This document shows positions 36,701-47,600 of a stretch of DNA of 64,000 nucleotides, in pieces. The notes beneath the pieces were generated by a model. The model had not been told where the DNA came from. It saw only the letters and a program-made list of their open reading frames with translations, and did no database searches. This stretch comes from Rhynchopus sp. YZ270_cl-10 (lineage: Eukaryota > Euglenozoa > Diplonemea > Diplonemida > Diplonemidae): contig OZ037931.1 of assembly GCA_964035575.1 (NCBI GenBank), positions 1,063,567 through 1,127,566 of the forward strand. Reading direction: 5' to 3'. Within the stretch, counting starts at the first letter, position 1. Each line of letters begins with the position of its first letter. The position numbers were made by a program, and so were the translations under genes.

Positions 36701-39700
36701 TTTCCCACCAGTCTGCGGAGAGTGTCCCCAACCGCAATCGGACGCACGTCCTCCTCCAGGCCCGGCCCCTTTGCAGGCTTCCGGAGAGCCACCAAGTTAG
36801 CGCCGGCGAAGAACTCAGCCACCTCCACTGGAGCATTTCCTCGTGCCAAAGACGTCAACACTGCGGCCAGCGCTGCCAAAGTTCCCTTAGCCCGCCTCTG
36901 TAGGCAAAGTGTACGAAGGTGCGCGCCCGTCACGTTCGAGGGACCCGCCGCCGATGACTTCGGCATGCTCCGCAGGGCCTTCATCACCTCCACCACTGTC
37001 ACCGGTGGGACCTCCTGAGGCTGGGGCCAATCCGCCTGCTCCAGGGCCTTGGAGTCGGCAGCGGCTGGGTGCTTCGTCTGAAGCTTTTCCAGCGTCGCCG
37101 GTGTCTGTGGGGCGAGGCCGTCGCTGGTAGCGCATGACATGGCCTGGCTCGGGAGTCCTGCTCTCGCTTTGGCGATGGTGCGCTTCCGTCTCCCTTCGTC
37201 AGTGTCTTCATCCGACCACCCCGAGGGCCTTGGCTTCCGCTCCTCTACCGTTTGCTCCCACAGGGCGACATACTGGCCAGCCTTCCAAGCCTCCAAGTCC
37301 TTCCCCCAGGTGCTCGTCAAACGTCGCTCCTGGTCCTTGCCCCCTCGTTCTGTCCGTGTCCGGTGCAACACTGTGAAGAACAGTGCAAGGCGCTTCCAGG
37401 CCACCTCGTCCTGGTACTCCAGGATGTCCATGAGGACCCTCAGGAAGAGCTCGCTGTACAGCTGTAGGTGTTTGTCTGGGCACCCGCCCTTCAGCTGGAT
37501 CCTGGTGGTCCCCATGACTTCAAAGGAGGGGAGGTCATCCTGATCTGTCAGCATTCCTCGACTGGAGGGAGACGGAGCGGTGAAGCCTTCTTCGCCAAAG
37601 TGCACCGTACAGGTGTTGCAGACCTCCTTGCTCTGCGGCAATAGCATGTCGCACTGATCGTTCGCACAGCGCGACATGCCCAAGTGGCCCAACAGCTCGT
37701 CGGGGATGTACGCTCCATCCGCCTGGTGGCGACGCATGTGCTGCAGCAAGCCCTTACGAGACAGGCCCCCGACCGCATCACTCGAAGACAAAATTCCCGC
37801 TCTGCAACCATCAAAGGGGCAGAACACCCGATCCGCATTGATGTGTCCCAGCTTGGTAGCCAGGGGGGCGGTGGTGGTGGTGTTGGTGGGGATGATGCCA
37901 TCCAAATGCGCTGTGTCCAGCACTGCCTGCCGAGCCTCCTTCCTCATCTTCTCTGCCATCCCCTCCTTGGTCTTCCCCACCTCCGGGACAAGCTCCACTG
38001 CCTCAAAGTGAGAGTCACAGAGAGCGATGACGACCGTGGGAAGTTTCGCTTGGAAGCTCTCCGCGTACGACTTGGCGACTCTTTTGCTACCAGGGGTGAT
38101 GCGCACGAGGGGGTTCTCTTCCGACGCCTGCACCACCACGATGTTGATGCGGGATGCTGTCGCGGTGAGCTGAAGCCCCAAGTGGTTGAGGTGGGCCTCG
38201 CCGGTCACACCATTGGCAAACTCCGTCATGGCCTCCTGCGACCCCAGCACCTGCACCAGGCGGTTCGACACCTCCACTGCTGTGTCATACAGCTGCTTGC
38301 GCATTGCCCTCACGTCCGGCTGCGTGTCGTGGTCCCAGAGGTGTAGTGCCACATAACCACAATCATTAGTAGACACGTTGGGGATGCGTTCAGCTCCAAA
38401 CTTCGCCAGAGTCGCGTCCACAGACACCGCCTGCTCAGTATACGCAGGAGCGTTCACGTTTGCGCACCCACCGGTCAACGCAAACGGGGACAGGCTTACC
38501 GGGTGCTCCGGAACAGCAGGGGCAGGGCGCAGGTCCCAGGGCGTCACCGCTCGCCACAACAGCGACAGCAAGACCAGTAGGGACACCGCCAGCATGCCAA
38601 ATGCCATCCCGATCCTACGAGTCCACCTGCGTGCTGCCACACGGCGCACCTCCAGGAGAAGAACCCAGCCAAGCGGGCGCGCGACGCCGACCAGTGCCAC
38701 AAAACCCGCCAAACAACCACCTGCGGACCATGCAACCCACACCCACTCGGCTGCACGCACCGACAACTGACCCACCCCTATCACACTGGCCCTCACCAAG
38801 CTGGCAGCCACTCGGATCCCTCCGGTCCATCGGCGCACTCGCTCGCTCGCCCCTTCCAGCCACCGCCACCCCCTCCGTACGCGGCACAGTCCCCGCAGCA
38901 GACCCACCCCCAGCACCTCCGCGTCCCGAACTAGCGCGCAACCCAAAACATGTGGCGCTGACCTCCCAAGCTCAGACCCCACAAAAACCAGAACCCAGAT
39001 GGCCACACACTGCAAAGCACCTCTCAACGCATCGGCGACCCTGAACCTGCGGAAAACTGGGTGCGCTGCCGGAGAGGGCGGACGATTGCAGGGCGCCTTG
39101 CGCCGACGGAGCCTGCCCGCCTGTGACTTGGTCCAGTTCAAGGACCGGTGTCCTCGTCGCGTCCTCCTGGTCCTCCTGCCCACTAGCCACAAAATGAGAT
39201 GACTGAGGGTAGGGGCGCGTCTGTCCTTCCACAGATCCAGGACCGCGAACGACACAAACACTCCCCACTCAGGTGCCTCGGCTACCCAGCAGGGGTCAGG
39301 TTGACGCAAGGAGGAGAAGACCTCCCAGAGGTTGCACCACCAGTCGAACCAACACTCTATCTGTACACACCCCTTTTGCCACACCCGCATCATCACACAG
39401 CCACTCTGTCCTTCTCGCCCCACAAGGCTGACCCCGAACACCAGCATACCTCGCTCACCACCCCCTACGTTGTTCTTGCCGTTGCAGCTGATGTTGATGC
39501 GTCCGCTGCAGGTGTTGATGCTGCTGTTGCTGATGTTGCTGCTGATGTTGTTGCTGCTGCTGTTGCGTCTGCTGCTGTTGCATCTGCTGTTGGTGTTGGT
39601 GCTGCTGTTACTACTGTTGCTGCTGATGTTGGTGTTGATGCTGCTGTTGCTGCTGTTGCTGCTGATGTTGCTGCTGCTGCTGTTGCATCTGCTGTTGGTG

Positions 39701-40311
39701 TTGGTGCTGCTGTTGCTGCTGATGTTGGTGTTGATGCTGCTGTTGCGTCTGCTGTTGGTGTTGGTGCTGCTGTTACTACTGTTGCTGCTGATGTTGGTGT
39801 TGATGCTGCTGTTGCTGCTGTTGCTGCTGATGTTGCTGCTGCTGCTGTTGCATCTGCTGTTGGTGTTGGTGCTACTGTTGCTGCTGATGTTGGTGTTGAT
39901 GCTGCTGCTGCTGCTGATGTTGCTGCTGATGTTGCTGCTGCTGCTGTTGCGTCTGCTGCTCTTGCATCTGCTGTTGGTGTTGGTGCTGCTGTTGCTACTG
40001 TTGCTGCTGATGTTGGTGTTGATGCTGCTGTTGCTGCTGATGTTGCTGCTGATGTTGCTGCTGATGTTGCTGCTGCTGCTGCTGTTGCGTCTGCTGCTCT
40101 TGCATCTGCTGTTGGTGTTGATGCTGCTGTTGCTGCTGTTGTTGCTGATGTTGCTGCTGCTGCTGTTGCGTCTGCTGTTGGTGTTGGTGCTGCTGTTGCT
40201 ACTGTTACTGCTGATGTTGGTGTTGGTGCTGCTGTTGCTACTGTTGCTGCTGATGTTGTTGCTGCTGCTGTGGCGTCTGCTGCTGTTGCATCTGCTGTTG
40301 GTGTTGGTCAC
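33679..40311 (-). CDS. LINE A2 protein, C-terminal part missing
   Basis: One open frame of 2210 codons beginning at GTG; a conserved ATG (MLVFGVSL) lies at 39447. The first 290 residues are Ser/Asn/Thr-rich, translated from the CTG-type repeat. Then follow, as in A1, hydrophobic segments, OTU-like domain (NDCGYVAL ... SHFEAVEL), C2H2 finger, RT (KIDYRNAFN, QGDPLGPLLFSL, WYLDDG), zinc knuckle plus endonuclease (RPGDVYLP, LDITHV), second OTU-like domain (AGDCAFEAL ... GHYEPL) and the start of the cysteine cluster. The frame leaves the LINE at GRAEY (about 33708) and runs about ten codons into repeat D2. The coiled coil, basic tail and 3' UTR are lost. Loss of a 3' end is unusual for LINEs, so this came from recombination rather than truncated reverse transcription. 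Confidence 0.9.
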   Translation of the reverse strand: MTNTNSRCNSSRRHSSSNNISSNSSNSSTNTNISSNSSNSSTNTNSRRNSSSSNISNNSSNSSINTNSRCKSSRRNSSSSSNISSNISSNISSNSSINTNISSNSSNSSTNTNSRCKSSRRNSSSSNISSNISSSSSINTNISSNSSTNTNSRCNSSSSNISSNSSNSSINTNISSNSSNSSTNTNSRRNSSINTNISSNSSTNTNSRCNSSSSNISSNSSNSSINTNISSNSSNSSTNTNSRCNSSRRNSSSNNISSNISNSSINTCSGRINISCNGKNNVGGGERGMLVFGVSLVGREGQSGCVMMRVWQKGCVQIECWFDWWCNLWEVFSSLRQPDPCWVAEAPEWGVFVSFAVLDLWKDRRAPTLSHLILWLVGRRTRRTRRGHRSLNWTKSQAGRLRRRKAPCNRPPSPAAHPVFRRFRVADALRGALQCVAIWVLVFVGSELGRSAPHVLGCALVRDAEVLGVGLLRGLCRVRRGWRWLEGASERVRRWTGGIRVAASLVRASVIGVGQLSVRAAEWVWVAWSAGGCLAGFVALVGVARPLGWVLLLEVRRVAARRWTRRIGMAFGMLAVSLLVLLSLLWRAVTPWDLRPAPAVPEHPVSLSPFALTGGCANVNAPAYTEQAVSVDATLAKFGAERIPNVSTNDCGYVALHLWDHDTQPDVRAMRKQLYDTAVEVSNRLVQVLGSQEAMTEFANGVTGEAHLNHLGLQLTATASRINIVVVQASEENPLVRITPGSKRVAKSYAESFQAKLPTVVIALCDSHFEAVELVPEVGKTKEGMAEKMRKEARQAVLDTAHLDGIIPTNTTTTAPLATKLGHINADRVFCPFDGCRAGILSSSDAVGGLSRKGLLQHMRRHQADGAYIPDELLGHLGMSRCANDQCDMLLPQSKEVCNTCTVHFGEEGFTAPSPSSRGMLTDQDDLPSFEVMGTTRIQLKGGCPDKHLQLYSELFLRVLMDILEYQDEVAWKRLALFFTVLHRTRTERGGKDQERRLTSTWGKDLEAWKAGQYVALWEQTVEERKPRPSGWSDEDTDEGRRKRTIAKARAGLPSQAMSCATSDGLAPQTPATLEKLQTKHPAAADSKALEQADWPQPQEVPPVTVVEVMKALRSMPKSSAAGPSNVTGAHLRTLCLQRRAKGTLAALAAVLTSLARGNAPVEVAEFFAGANLVALRKPAKGPGLEEDVRPIAVGDTLRRLVGKILSARVRVPARTLLLRGNQVGVATARGAAVATDVISQYAVRNRGKGKVILKIDYRNAFNCVDRLSMLRAVNANLPELAPWVRWCYLEPSSLFYGGDTIRSQRGAQQGDPLGPLLFSLTIHQMALELKGHPGLDGTLWYLDDGSLRGSPKAVFEAYQVLCTRSSELGLEVNANKCELISTGGVSKEDLEAVGFTLNEGGQDAMGEGGFRLLDVDGFDFLGIPIGSAAFCEEYMAQKVDDSRRNLEALVDLGDSQAAFYVLRYCEGYCRMVFYMRGIPQCAEYLTAFDDLIDRCLAALLHDPDGALPELARAQAALPVALGGLGIRRTVDHRTAASLASQSGNLQLSQALDPAFTWDEERWNSAAEEYNSRVPVAFHVDRAQPKKILEQQSLSSAVIDAQADKLMQQLCMRDRARMKSLLLPLSGTYLTATPSARNQMSSADFAVVTRFRLGVAIHAEGTTCSACQGGQKRVVMDSFGDHTFGCPYSKHRVARHNALRDSVYRAAQGAGLDPALEETVRVELESKKRPGDVYLPVGVAENGPRCLDITHVCPTLPSYRTGASKFVGWSAKNQGQVKREKHERDLNKINTKFSPIVFEAFGGAGDEANLLIAQLGGLTTGQTSHLTGSAELRIRESIAVAYQKKVASSFLERGAMCVGIATLKREPCVEVDVAPSAEDMDRFGRRSAGAVEPLCDDANPDDDMSRPADRTEEQQGKRKRDVKPDHVEPPRKRTGRFDSATVIPEGPGLDVVREWEFLRECPAAQRPRATEQAAKLGASKVTWSFVAGDCAFEALLFATGRTDLTVEGLRQAAVKKVQGRADLSSAAVPNFGVWQRLMTSGDRGDQRTWADAIAVAGAGEALEVSVVILNEFARPSLMVPRKRPKAVVLLLHSGDQDAADGSGSIPGHYEPLTMDPALQQHILSFEATGGKGECQSERPMAFVGTREAEASNTFLQCEQCSKLFDASDAHFCCHTCGGLACLHCAQGSKHCPLSQIGRAEYRYPGTGKKS
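39475..40310 (-). repeat. CTG/GTT trinucleotide-rich leader of A2
   Basis: Composed of TGCTGCTGTTGCTGCTGATG-like units with higher-order blocks. On the minus strand one frame reads Asn/Ser/Thr and is continuous with the LINE protein; on the plus strand other frames give Leu- or Val/Ala-rich products, which are artefacts. Whether the leader is translated in the living element is open. Confidence 0.85.
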
Positions 40312-40765
40312 TTGTCCCCTTTGCCCTCCTCCCCTGAAGAAGAAGTGGGGAGGCGCAGGTCAGGCTGAGGACCTTTCCGCTGCTAGCCGTCCTACACCCT
40401 TTTTACACTTACCTGGGGTGTTTCCGACCAGCAGCCCCTCGGTCTCCTGGTTGTGTCCTTTTCAGACACGCCCTTCCACCGAGAGCACAGCTCACTACCA
40501 CCCGTTGGCTTCTTCCGTATCACAGAAACTTCCGAAGTCCGCGGGGTGTGCAACTCACTGTGGCCCGACTGTACATTGAGCCCTCTGCTTGAGAGGACCG
40601 GCTGGTGACCCAGTCTGTAGCGATCCCATGGCCCATTATACATGGCCCATTATCAACTTTTTGAAATCAATATTTACCTTGCTTGCATTATCCGTTAGAG
40701 TGTGGTCAATCCAAAATGTGGAAGGTACAGGAATGTGTTCTCGCAAAACAGTAGGTTATTTTTTG
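40312..40765 (-). other. 5' flank/leader of A2 with an intron-like segment
   Basis: On the minus strand a consensus donor CCCCAG|GTAAGT (donor GT at 40412-40411) and an acceptor TTCTTCTTCAG|GGG (AG at 40335-40334) bound 79 bp. Upstream an ATG at 40643 opens 76 codons to the donor without homology that I recognise. The joined product is not claimed. No snRNA was found although ACTTACCTG recalls the U1 5' end. Confidence 0.4.
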
Positions 40766-41612
40766 TTTTTTTTTTTTTTTTTTTTTTTTGGTGTTGTTCA
40801 ACTTAGCCCTAGGCTCGACTTTTTTTTGTTCCACATCAAACTGGACAGGGCAAGGGGGGTACGTTTATAATGCACATGAAAGGCGCTTGGTCCGAGCGAA
40901 GCGAGGGCCAAAAGTCTTACAATCAGTACATGTGCCGGTTTAGTTAGAACGAGGCACAAAAGTGAATTAAACGAGGGAGATATTTGTCATCAGCATGTCG
41001 CCCTATTATGTATCGTTGTTTGCCGAGCGAAGCGAGGCATACAACTATATTTAGCTCTATGACAATTTGGGATAAAGGAGGGGTGAACATTAACACGGGA
41101 GAGGCAGGGGTGAATATAGACTGTCCAGTCTGTGTGGTTTTGCTGTATTTCCAGTATTGGTGCCCAGCTGGTTCTGGAGGGGAGGAAGGGGCGGGATGGG
41201 CTTTTCTTTTTACAATACGAAGTTCCTTTCTTGTTACTTTTGTTTTGTCTCTTGTAGTCTTTTTTGTTTGGATGATTAACGCCAGTAGCGACCCCCCATG
41301 GAACTCGTAGGGGATGGGGTGGGGGAAAAAATCTCCGTCGCTTACTCCTAGGCCGACGCCCACAGACAAACCGCCTCCTTGGCTTACTCCTGACGTTTTC
41401 TGTGAGGGGGAAGATTTGGAATTTACATACAAGGGGCTTGACACCAGGGGGATTACACACATGTATCTAATGGGAGGGGTTGGGGGTAAAAAGGAAACAG
41501 GGAACTAAACAGGTGTTGCTACACACAAAAGTTGGGGTGGGGGAAAATAACAGAGAAGGGAAGGGCAACAGTGCCCACATAAACCACAATCACAACCAAT
41601 CGCGAGGCCCTT

Positions 41613-44600
41613 CTATTTGAAGGTCGCCTCCATCATCAGCACCAGGACCGCCCTAAGCGCCCCGTACTGACTCGTCTGCCGTCCTCCGACGCGCCCCAGC
41701 TCCTCCCGCTGATCCCACCACGCGTCCAGCGCCTCGTACGCCACCTCCGGTGCCAAGGGAGTCATTCCCTCTCGCCTGGTCCCTCCCCTGGGGAAGAAGC
41801 AGTCCGCCCACTCTTCGACATTTCTCGGCACCCTGTCCCCTTCCTTCTGGCTGTGTGGGACTAACCCTTTCGCCTCCACATCCGACCCTCGCGAGATAGG
41901 GGGAGAAGGCCGCCTTGCTGTGGTCTCCGCAGACCTGTCCTCCACTACACCGGAGCGACGAGTGTGGTTCCCCTGCGCCCGCCGCGAAGTCCCAAGGGTG
42001 GTCAGCTTCGTCCTTCTTTCCGCGTGGGACTTAGCCGTCCATCCACCAGTCTTCGCTGAACCCAAGTGGTGGTCACCAGTCAGAGCTGTTGGTGTGGTGT
42101 TGTAGCTCTGCTCTGATGGCCCCCAGACGAAGGATTCTGCTGCGGTTGCGGTGTTGTTGTCCATGGTGGTGTCGTGGTCGGCGCAGTCGGCGGAATCCTC
42201 CTCATCCATAACCTCCTCCTTCACCTCCGTTGCCGCGTCCTGTGGGGGAGCTGGGTTGCTGTTGTAGTAGCTACCTCCCACTGTCTGCGATGTTGTCGGC
42301 TGAACTGGCTGAACTGGCTGAACTGGCTTTGCCCTCAGCACACACTTTGCGTTGGCGCTCCCACATCCCTCACACCATGTGCGCTCGCAGGAACTACAAA
42401 ACCAGTGGGGGACACTACATTCGGTGATGAGTGCGCAGTTTTCGCACGTGAGCAATTCCCCCTGTCTCCCCGGGCGCTCCTCCATCCGTGACAGCGCTCC
42501 GGTGCTGTGGCACTGCATCTCTGGAAGGGGGGTGTCGGGGGCAAGGCTTCGCAGATATGCAAACGTGTTGTCTGTCATGCATAACGGCGAGAAGTGGCCA
42601 GCCTCGTGAGCTCCTGTGTGCAGCACTGCTACGGCCCCGTTCGACTTGCTGGCTGGTCTATGGATGTGCACCTTAGAGTCCGATGACACGACCGCCACAA
42701 TGACTACCTGCAAAGCCCGTGCCAGACCCGCCAGTGCTGTCTGGTCCGCCCACGACCTGCGATCCCTGTTCCCTGCCAGGCTCATCCATCGCACCCAGGT
42801 CGCGAGGTCGGGCATCGCATTTCTCGCCAGGTCAGCATCTCTCTTCACTCTCTCCACCGCCAGGGACCGAAGGGTCGACGATGTCACCACCTTCCAGCTC
42901 CGCACTGACCAGCACACTGCGTCGAACGCACAGTCTCCTACTCGGAACGGCACGGGCACCTGCGGTCGGGACAGCCCCCACTTCACCAAGTTGGCCTCCA
43001 GTTCGCTGTGGGGGGTTGGGTCCTGTGCTGCTGTCTCTGGCGCCGTTTCCTTCTCGTTGCCTGTCTCTGGCTCCTCCTCCGCACTCACCCTGATGTCTCC
43101 CTGGTGGTCGTCTGTCACTTCCAGGTTAGGTAGATGGTCGGGGGGCAAGCGTATCAAGTCCCCCTCTTCCGGGTCGACGGTGGGATCTAAGTCCACACGC
43201 TCTCGCAGAGGACCCCTCAGGCAACCAGTCAGAGACCCTCGATCCGTCGCGGCCTTCCCGATCTGTCGCTGCAGCGTCGTCCCTAGCCCCCAATTCCACC
43301 TCTGTGACATCTCCACTCTGTTCCCAAGCTTCCTGTCCGCTGCGAAACGGAGCATCTGCTGCCATATCGACGCCGCCGCGGGTCCCAGACCTCCTGTGGT
43401 CTCCAGGGCGAAGGGTGTGAACGCCAGCCGCTCCGCCGCACACGCGTCACCATGCTTCTTCCTCTTGGCAGTTTCCGCCTTCGTCGCCGCGTACCCCTTC
43501 GCGACTGCGGCACCCTGCACCATCGACGCTGACGTCGGCGTCCACACAGTCACATCGATAGCTCGTCCTCTCGACTCCCCGACCCCTGTGGACAGCAGAA
43601 TGTCAGCGGGCTTGTTGTTGCCCAGGATGAGGTGGTTGGGTTCCAGGATGGGGCTCAGACCTGCCTCATTTGCTGCTCCATACACATAATCGCGTACTGA
43701 GTTATGTCGCAGTATACGATGCCCACCCATTCTGCAGGCGAAGATGTGGTCCCCCCTGGTGTCCATGGGCTGGTTGCATTGCCTGCATGAGACACCCTCC
43801 GCGTATATGGGGAGGTGGAGGCGGAGTCTGGCTGCGGCCTTGAATGCAATCGGAGGGATGTAGTGCTCCCAGGTGGGGGGTGCAGTAAGCCAGGACCCTG
43901 CTTGGGGGAGGGCCAGAGAATTGAGACGCGCCTTGTCGTACGCATCACCCTTGACGAAGAGGTCCCGCAATTGTTCCTCCAGGATCCCTGCAGACAGATC
44001 ACGTTGACGCAGGGGGACGGCTGGCTGCAGCTTGGGGTCAATCCTAGCACCTTCAGCCACTTGCTCGTTGTACAGCGTTGCCGTCCGTTCCCATCCTTCG
44101 GCGTCCCAGGTGAAGCTGGGGTCCAGTTCGGTGCACAGTTGGTGCAGGCCGCTCCTTGCTCCCATGGCTGCTGCAGTCCAGTGGTCGCGGATGCGGCGCA
44201 CGCCCATGCCCCCTACCCTACATGGCAGTGCGGCCTGTCTCCGTGCTTCTTCCGGCAGGCCTCCATCCTCATCACCAAAAAGCGCGGCCAGGGCAGCGTC
44301 TACCTCCTTGTCGTACTGGCTGAGGTACTTGTGGGTGCACGCGTGACCAATGGCTCTCATGTAGAAAACCATGCGTGCAAACCCCTCGCACTGACGGAGT
44401 AATGTCAGTCCAGCCTGCGAGTCAGACACCTTCTGCAGCAGACGCAGTTGCACCGCGAATTCCTCCACCTTCTTCTCCATGTACGCTTCGCAGTACTCGT
44501 CGTCCCCGATTGGCGCCCCCAGGAACGCAAAGCCTCCATACTTCACGCTCATCACTTTTCCTTCACAGGCTGAGCAAGTCTCCGCCAAGTCAGTGGTGTG

Positions 44601-47600
44601 GCTGCACACGGGGAGGCCAGCTCTGTCCAGGTCCAACGGAGTCTGCTGTCCTAGGGCGATGACTTCACACTTTGACAGCTTCACCTTCAGCCCCAGCTCC
44701 GCACTGCGTGTCCTCACTAACTCCAGCGCTCGAGCCACCGCCTCTGGGTTCCCCATGATCGTCCCATCATCGAGGTACCAGATGCTACAGTCGATGCCCT
44801 GGACTGCACGCACTTCGTCTGTCAGTGCTTTGATCCCCAGGGAGAAGAGTAGGGGCCCTGCGGGGTCGCCTTGCTGCGCGCCTCTGGTGGATGGGATCAT
44901 CTCGTCACCATACACTAGCCCGGTGTGGGAGTTGTAGCACCATTCGACCCACGGTGAAATGGACGGGAGATATTTCCTTGTGGCTTCCAGAAAAGTCTTG
45001 CGAAAGATGCTGTTGAATGCGTTCTCGTAGTCAATCTGTACGATCACTTTGTCGCTCCCCTGGTGTCGTTTTGCGTATGCTGCCACAACCATTGTCGCCG
45101 CTTCCAGTCCACCGTCCACCGCCACCCCAACTTGTCTCCCTGGCAGCAGCACTCCTCGTGCCTTTTCCCTCACAGACGCCACCTCGATCTTGCTCACGAC
45201 TCGCCGAAGTGTGTTGCCTGCAGAGATGGGGCGGACGTCGCCTTGGTCACCCTTCTTTAACGCCACCAGAGTAGCTCCTGCCATGAACATAGCTGTCTCG
45301 GAGGGGGCTTTCCCGCGTCGCAGCAGGTCCAGGACTTGCGTCATCAGTGGCAAGATGTTCAGGTCCGGGTGTTTGACCATCCACCCCTTGAGGTGATCCC
45401 CGCGCAGACCAAAGGGACCTGGAGCAGAGCCCTTTGCCATGCTATTTATGGCTTTGAGGGCGGCGATCGGCTTCAGCGGCTCGGAAGCAATTTCCGGCAG
45501 AGAAGTGGCAGGTTGGGGTTCCTCATGGGGGTGCTTTCTGCGGAGGATGTCTGTGGATTCCTCAGTACGCTCTGCCAGCCCACCCTTGTGGAGGCGGCTC
45601 ATCCCTGCTGCCATCCTCCCATTCCGCACCTCCCGGACCATCGCCTTCTCCCTTTCTTCCCACGTTGGTTCCTTCCGCTCCTTCTCCTTCTTCGTACCGC
45701 CTGTGCGATTCGCAGCTGCTCGCCACATTGCTGCGATCTCACCTTCTCTCCACTCATCCACATCCTTCTGCCGCAAGACTGCCACCTTCGTCTTGAGGTG
45801 CTTCCCACCTCGCTTCGCCGGTAGGACCAGCTTCGCGAACATGCACAAACGTTTCCAGCTTGCCTCATCGCCAACTGCGGCCACATCCTCAAGTGCCTGG
45901 GTGAACTCCACAGCGGCTGGACGGTCGATGCTCGTGGGGATCGCATCTGTTGTCCTGATGGGGATTTGAGCTATCTCCCACCACTCCGGCAAGTCAACGT
46001 CGTCTGCCTTTTCCACTGCGGTGCGTTCCCTGGGTGTGGGCTTTGCGATCGCCTTTACCAGTTTCGCACACTGAAGACATGTCTCCTTCGATGCCGACCG
46101 TATCCCCCCACACGCTTCACACTGTCCTAACCCCAACTTGTTGAGGGTGTCGTGGGGGATGTGGTCGCCGGAAGACAGGTGTGCACCGATGTGTGTGCGC
46201 AGGCCGGGAACAGAGAAGGGCTGGGGACGGTGTAGACTGCTTCCGTTGCAACACGGAACAGGGCAGAAGAGCCTCGGTGCATCAGCCCCCAGAGGAGAAG
46301 GCGACTCCTTCGTCATGGCAGGGATGGGTGTTGCTGTTAGGCCTTTCGGGTCAAGCTCTGCGAAGGGGGCCGACTGGACCATTGCCAGGGCGTTCTTTGG
46401 GTCCATTTGCACTTCCTCATAGTGATTATTGAGGAGTGAAACTACCCTGACGCGGCGGTCTTTCTGCGTCCGCAAGTCTTTCGATGAGGCTGCGGGGTTG
46501 ATCGTCACCACTGGATTCGGCCCAGGCTGCACTACCGCTATCGTGGTGGACCATGCATTTGCTGCCAGGTGTAGGGTGAGGTGGTTGCCCCACACCTCAG
46601 GGTTGGTGAGGCCGTCAATGAAGCTTGACAGCTGTGCCTCGGTCTCGAAGTAGCGTCTGAGACCGGTCTTCACCTTCGTGACCCGCGCTCTGTCAGCCAG
46701 CTCAGTGCGTGCTTTGCTGACATCCAAGTACAGCGCGTTCTTCTTACCCAGTAAGGCCACGTACATGCACTCGCCGTTGGCTGCGTTCGGCACCCTCTTC
46801 CCCCCATGCACCTCGAGGAATGCGTCAAGGTTTGCCGCCTCCTCCGGGTTGATGTCCCCGTCTGCTCCACCTGCCAGCGCCCCGGGCCCCAGGCTTATGC
46901 TCTGAGGTGACAGCTCCCACCCGTCCCCTGTCCCCGCCGGTCGCCTCAACCTCTGCATGAAAACCCACACCCTGCTGGCAAGTACTCGCAACCACAGCCT
47001 CCCGCTACGTGCTCTGTATCGGCCCTGTAGGAGCCCCTTCCTCAGCAGCACACTCAGCAGCTCTGCGTCCCGGATCAGTGCACAACCCAAAGCCCGTGGC
47101 GCCGATCTCCCAAGCTCATACCCCACGCAAACCAGAGCCCAGATGGCCACCCACTGCAAAGCCACTCTCACAACGGCTGCCCTTATCCTGCGGAAAAGTT
47201 GAGAGGGCGGACGCTTGCATGGCGCCTTGCGCCGACGGAACCTGCTCGCCTGTGCCTTGGTCCAGTTCAAGGACCTGTGACCTCGGCGCGTCCTCCTGGT
47301 CCCCCTCCTACCCACCAGCCACAATATGAGGTGACTGAGGGTAGGGGCGCGTCTGTCCTTCCACATGTCCAGGACCGCGAAAGACACAAACACACCCCAC
47401 TCAGGTGCCTCGGCTACCCAGCGGGGGTCTGGTCGGCGCAGAGAAGAAAGGCGTTCCCAAAGGATGCTCCACCAGTCAAACCCAAGCCCATGTTCTGCAC
47501 GCCCCATGTGAACATTGGGGGTGATAAAGGTCCCCCACACCCGTAACGTCACACAGTAACTCTGTCCTTCTCGCCCCGCAAGGCTGGCCCCGAACACCAG

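Larger units (their letters stand above)
33708..40765 (-). mobile_element. A2: 3'-deleted LINE of family A
   Basis: Minus-strand copy in the head-to-tail array. It is close to A3 (shared variants such as HRVARHNALRD and VRVELESKKRPG against HRVAHHNALRD and VRVDLESKKRPG in A1). Its leader begins next to the poly(A) end of B2; GTTTTGC (reverse complement of 40744-40750) marks the start, as in B2 and B3. The 3' part is replaced by repeat D2. Confidence 0.85.

Noticed and set aside
40385-40620. U1 snRNA gene suggested by ACACTTACCTGGGG
   Set aside because: The rest of the sequence lacks U1 loop and Sm-site features; the match is the complement of a strong 5' splice site on the minus strand.
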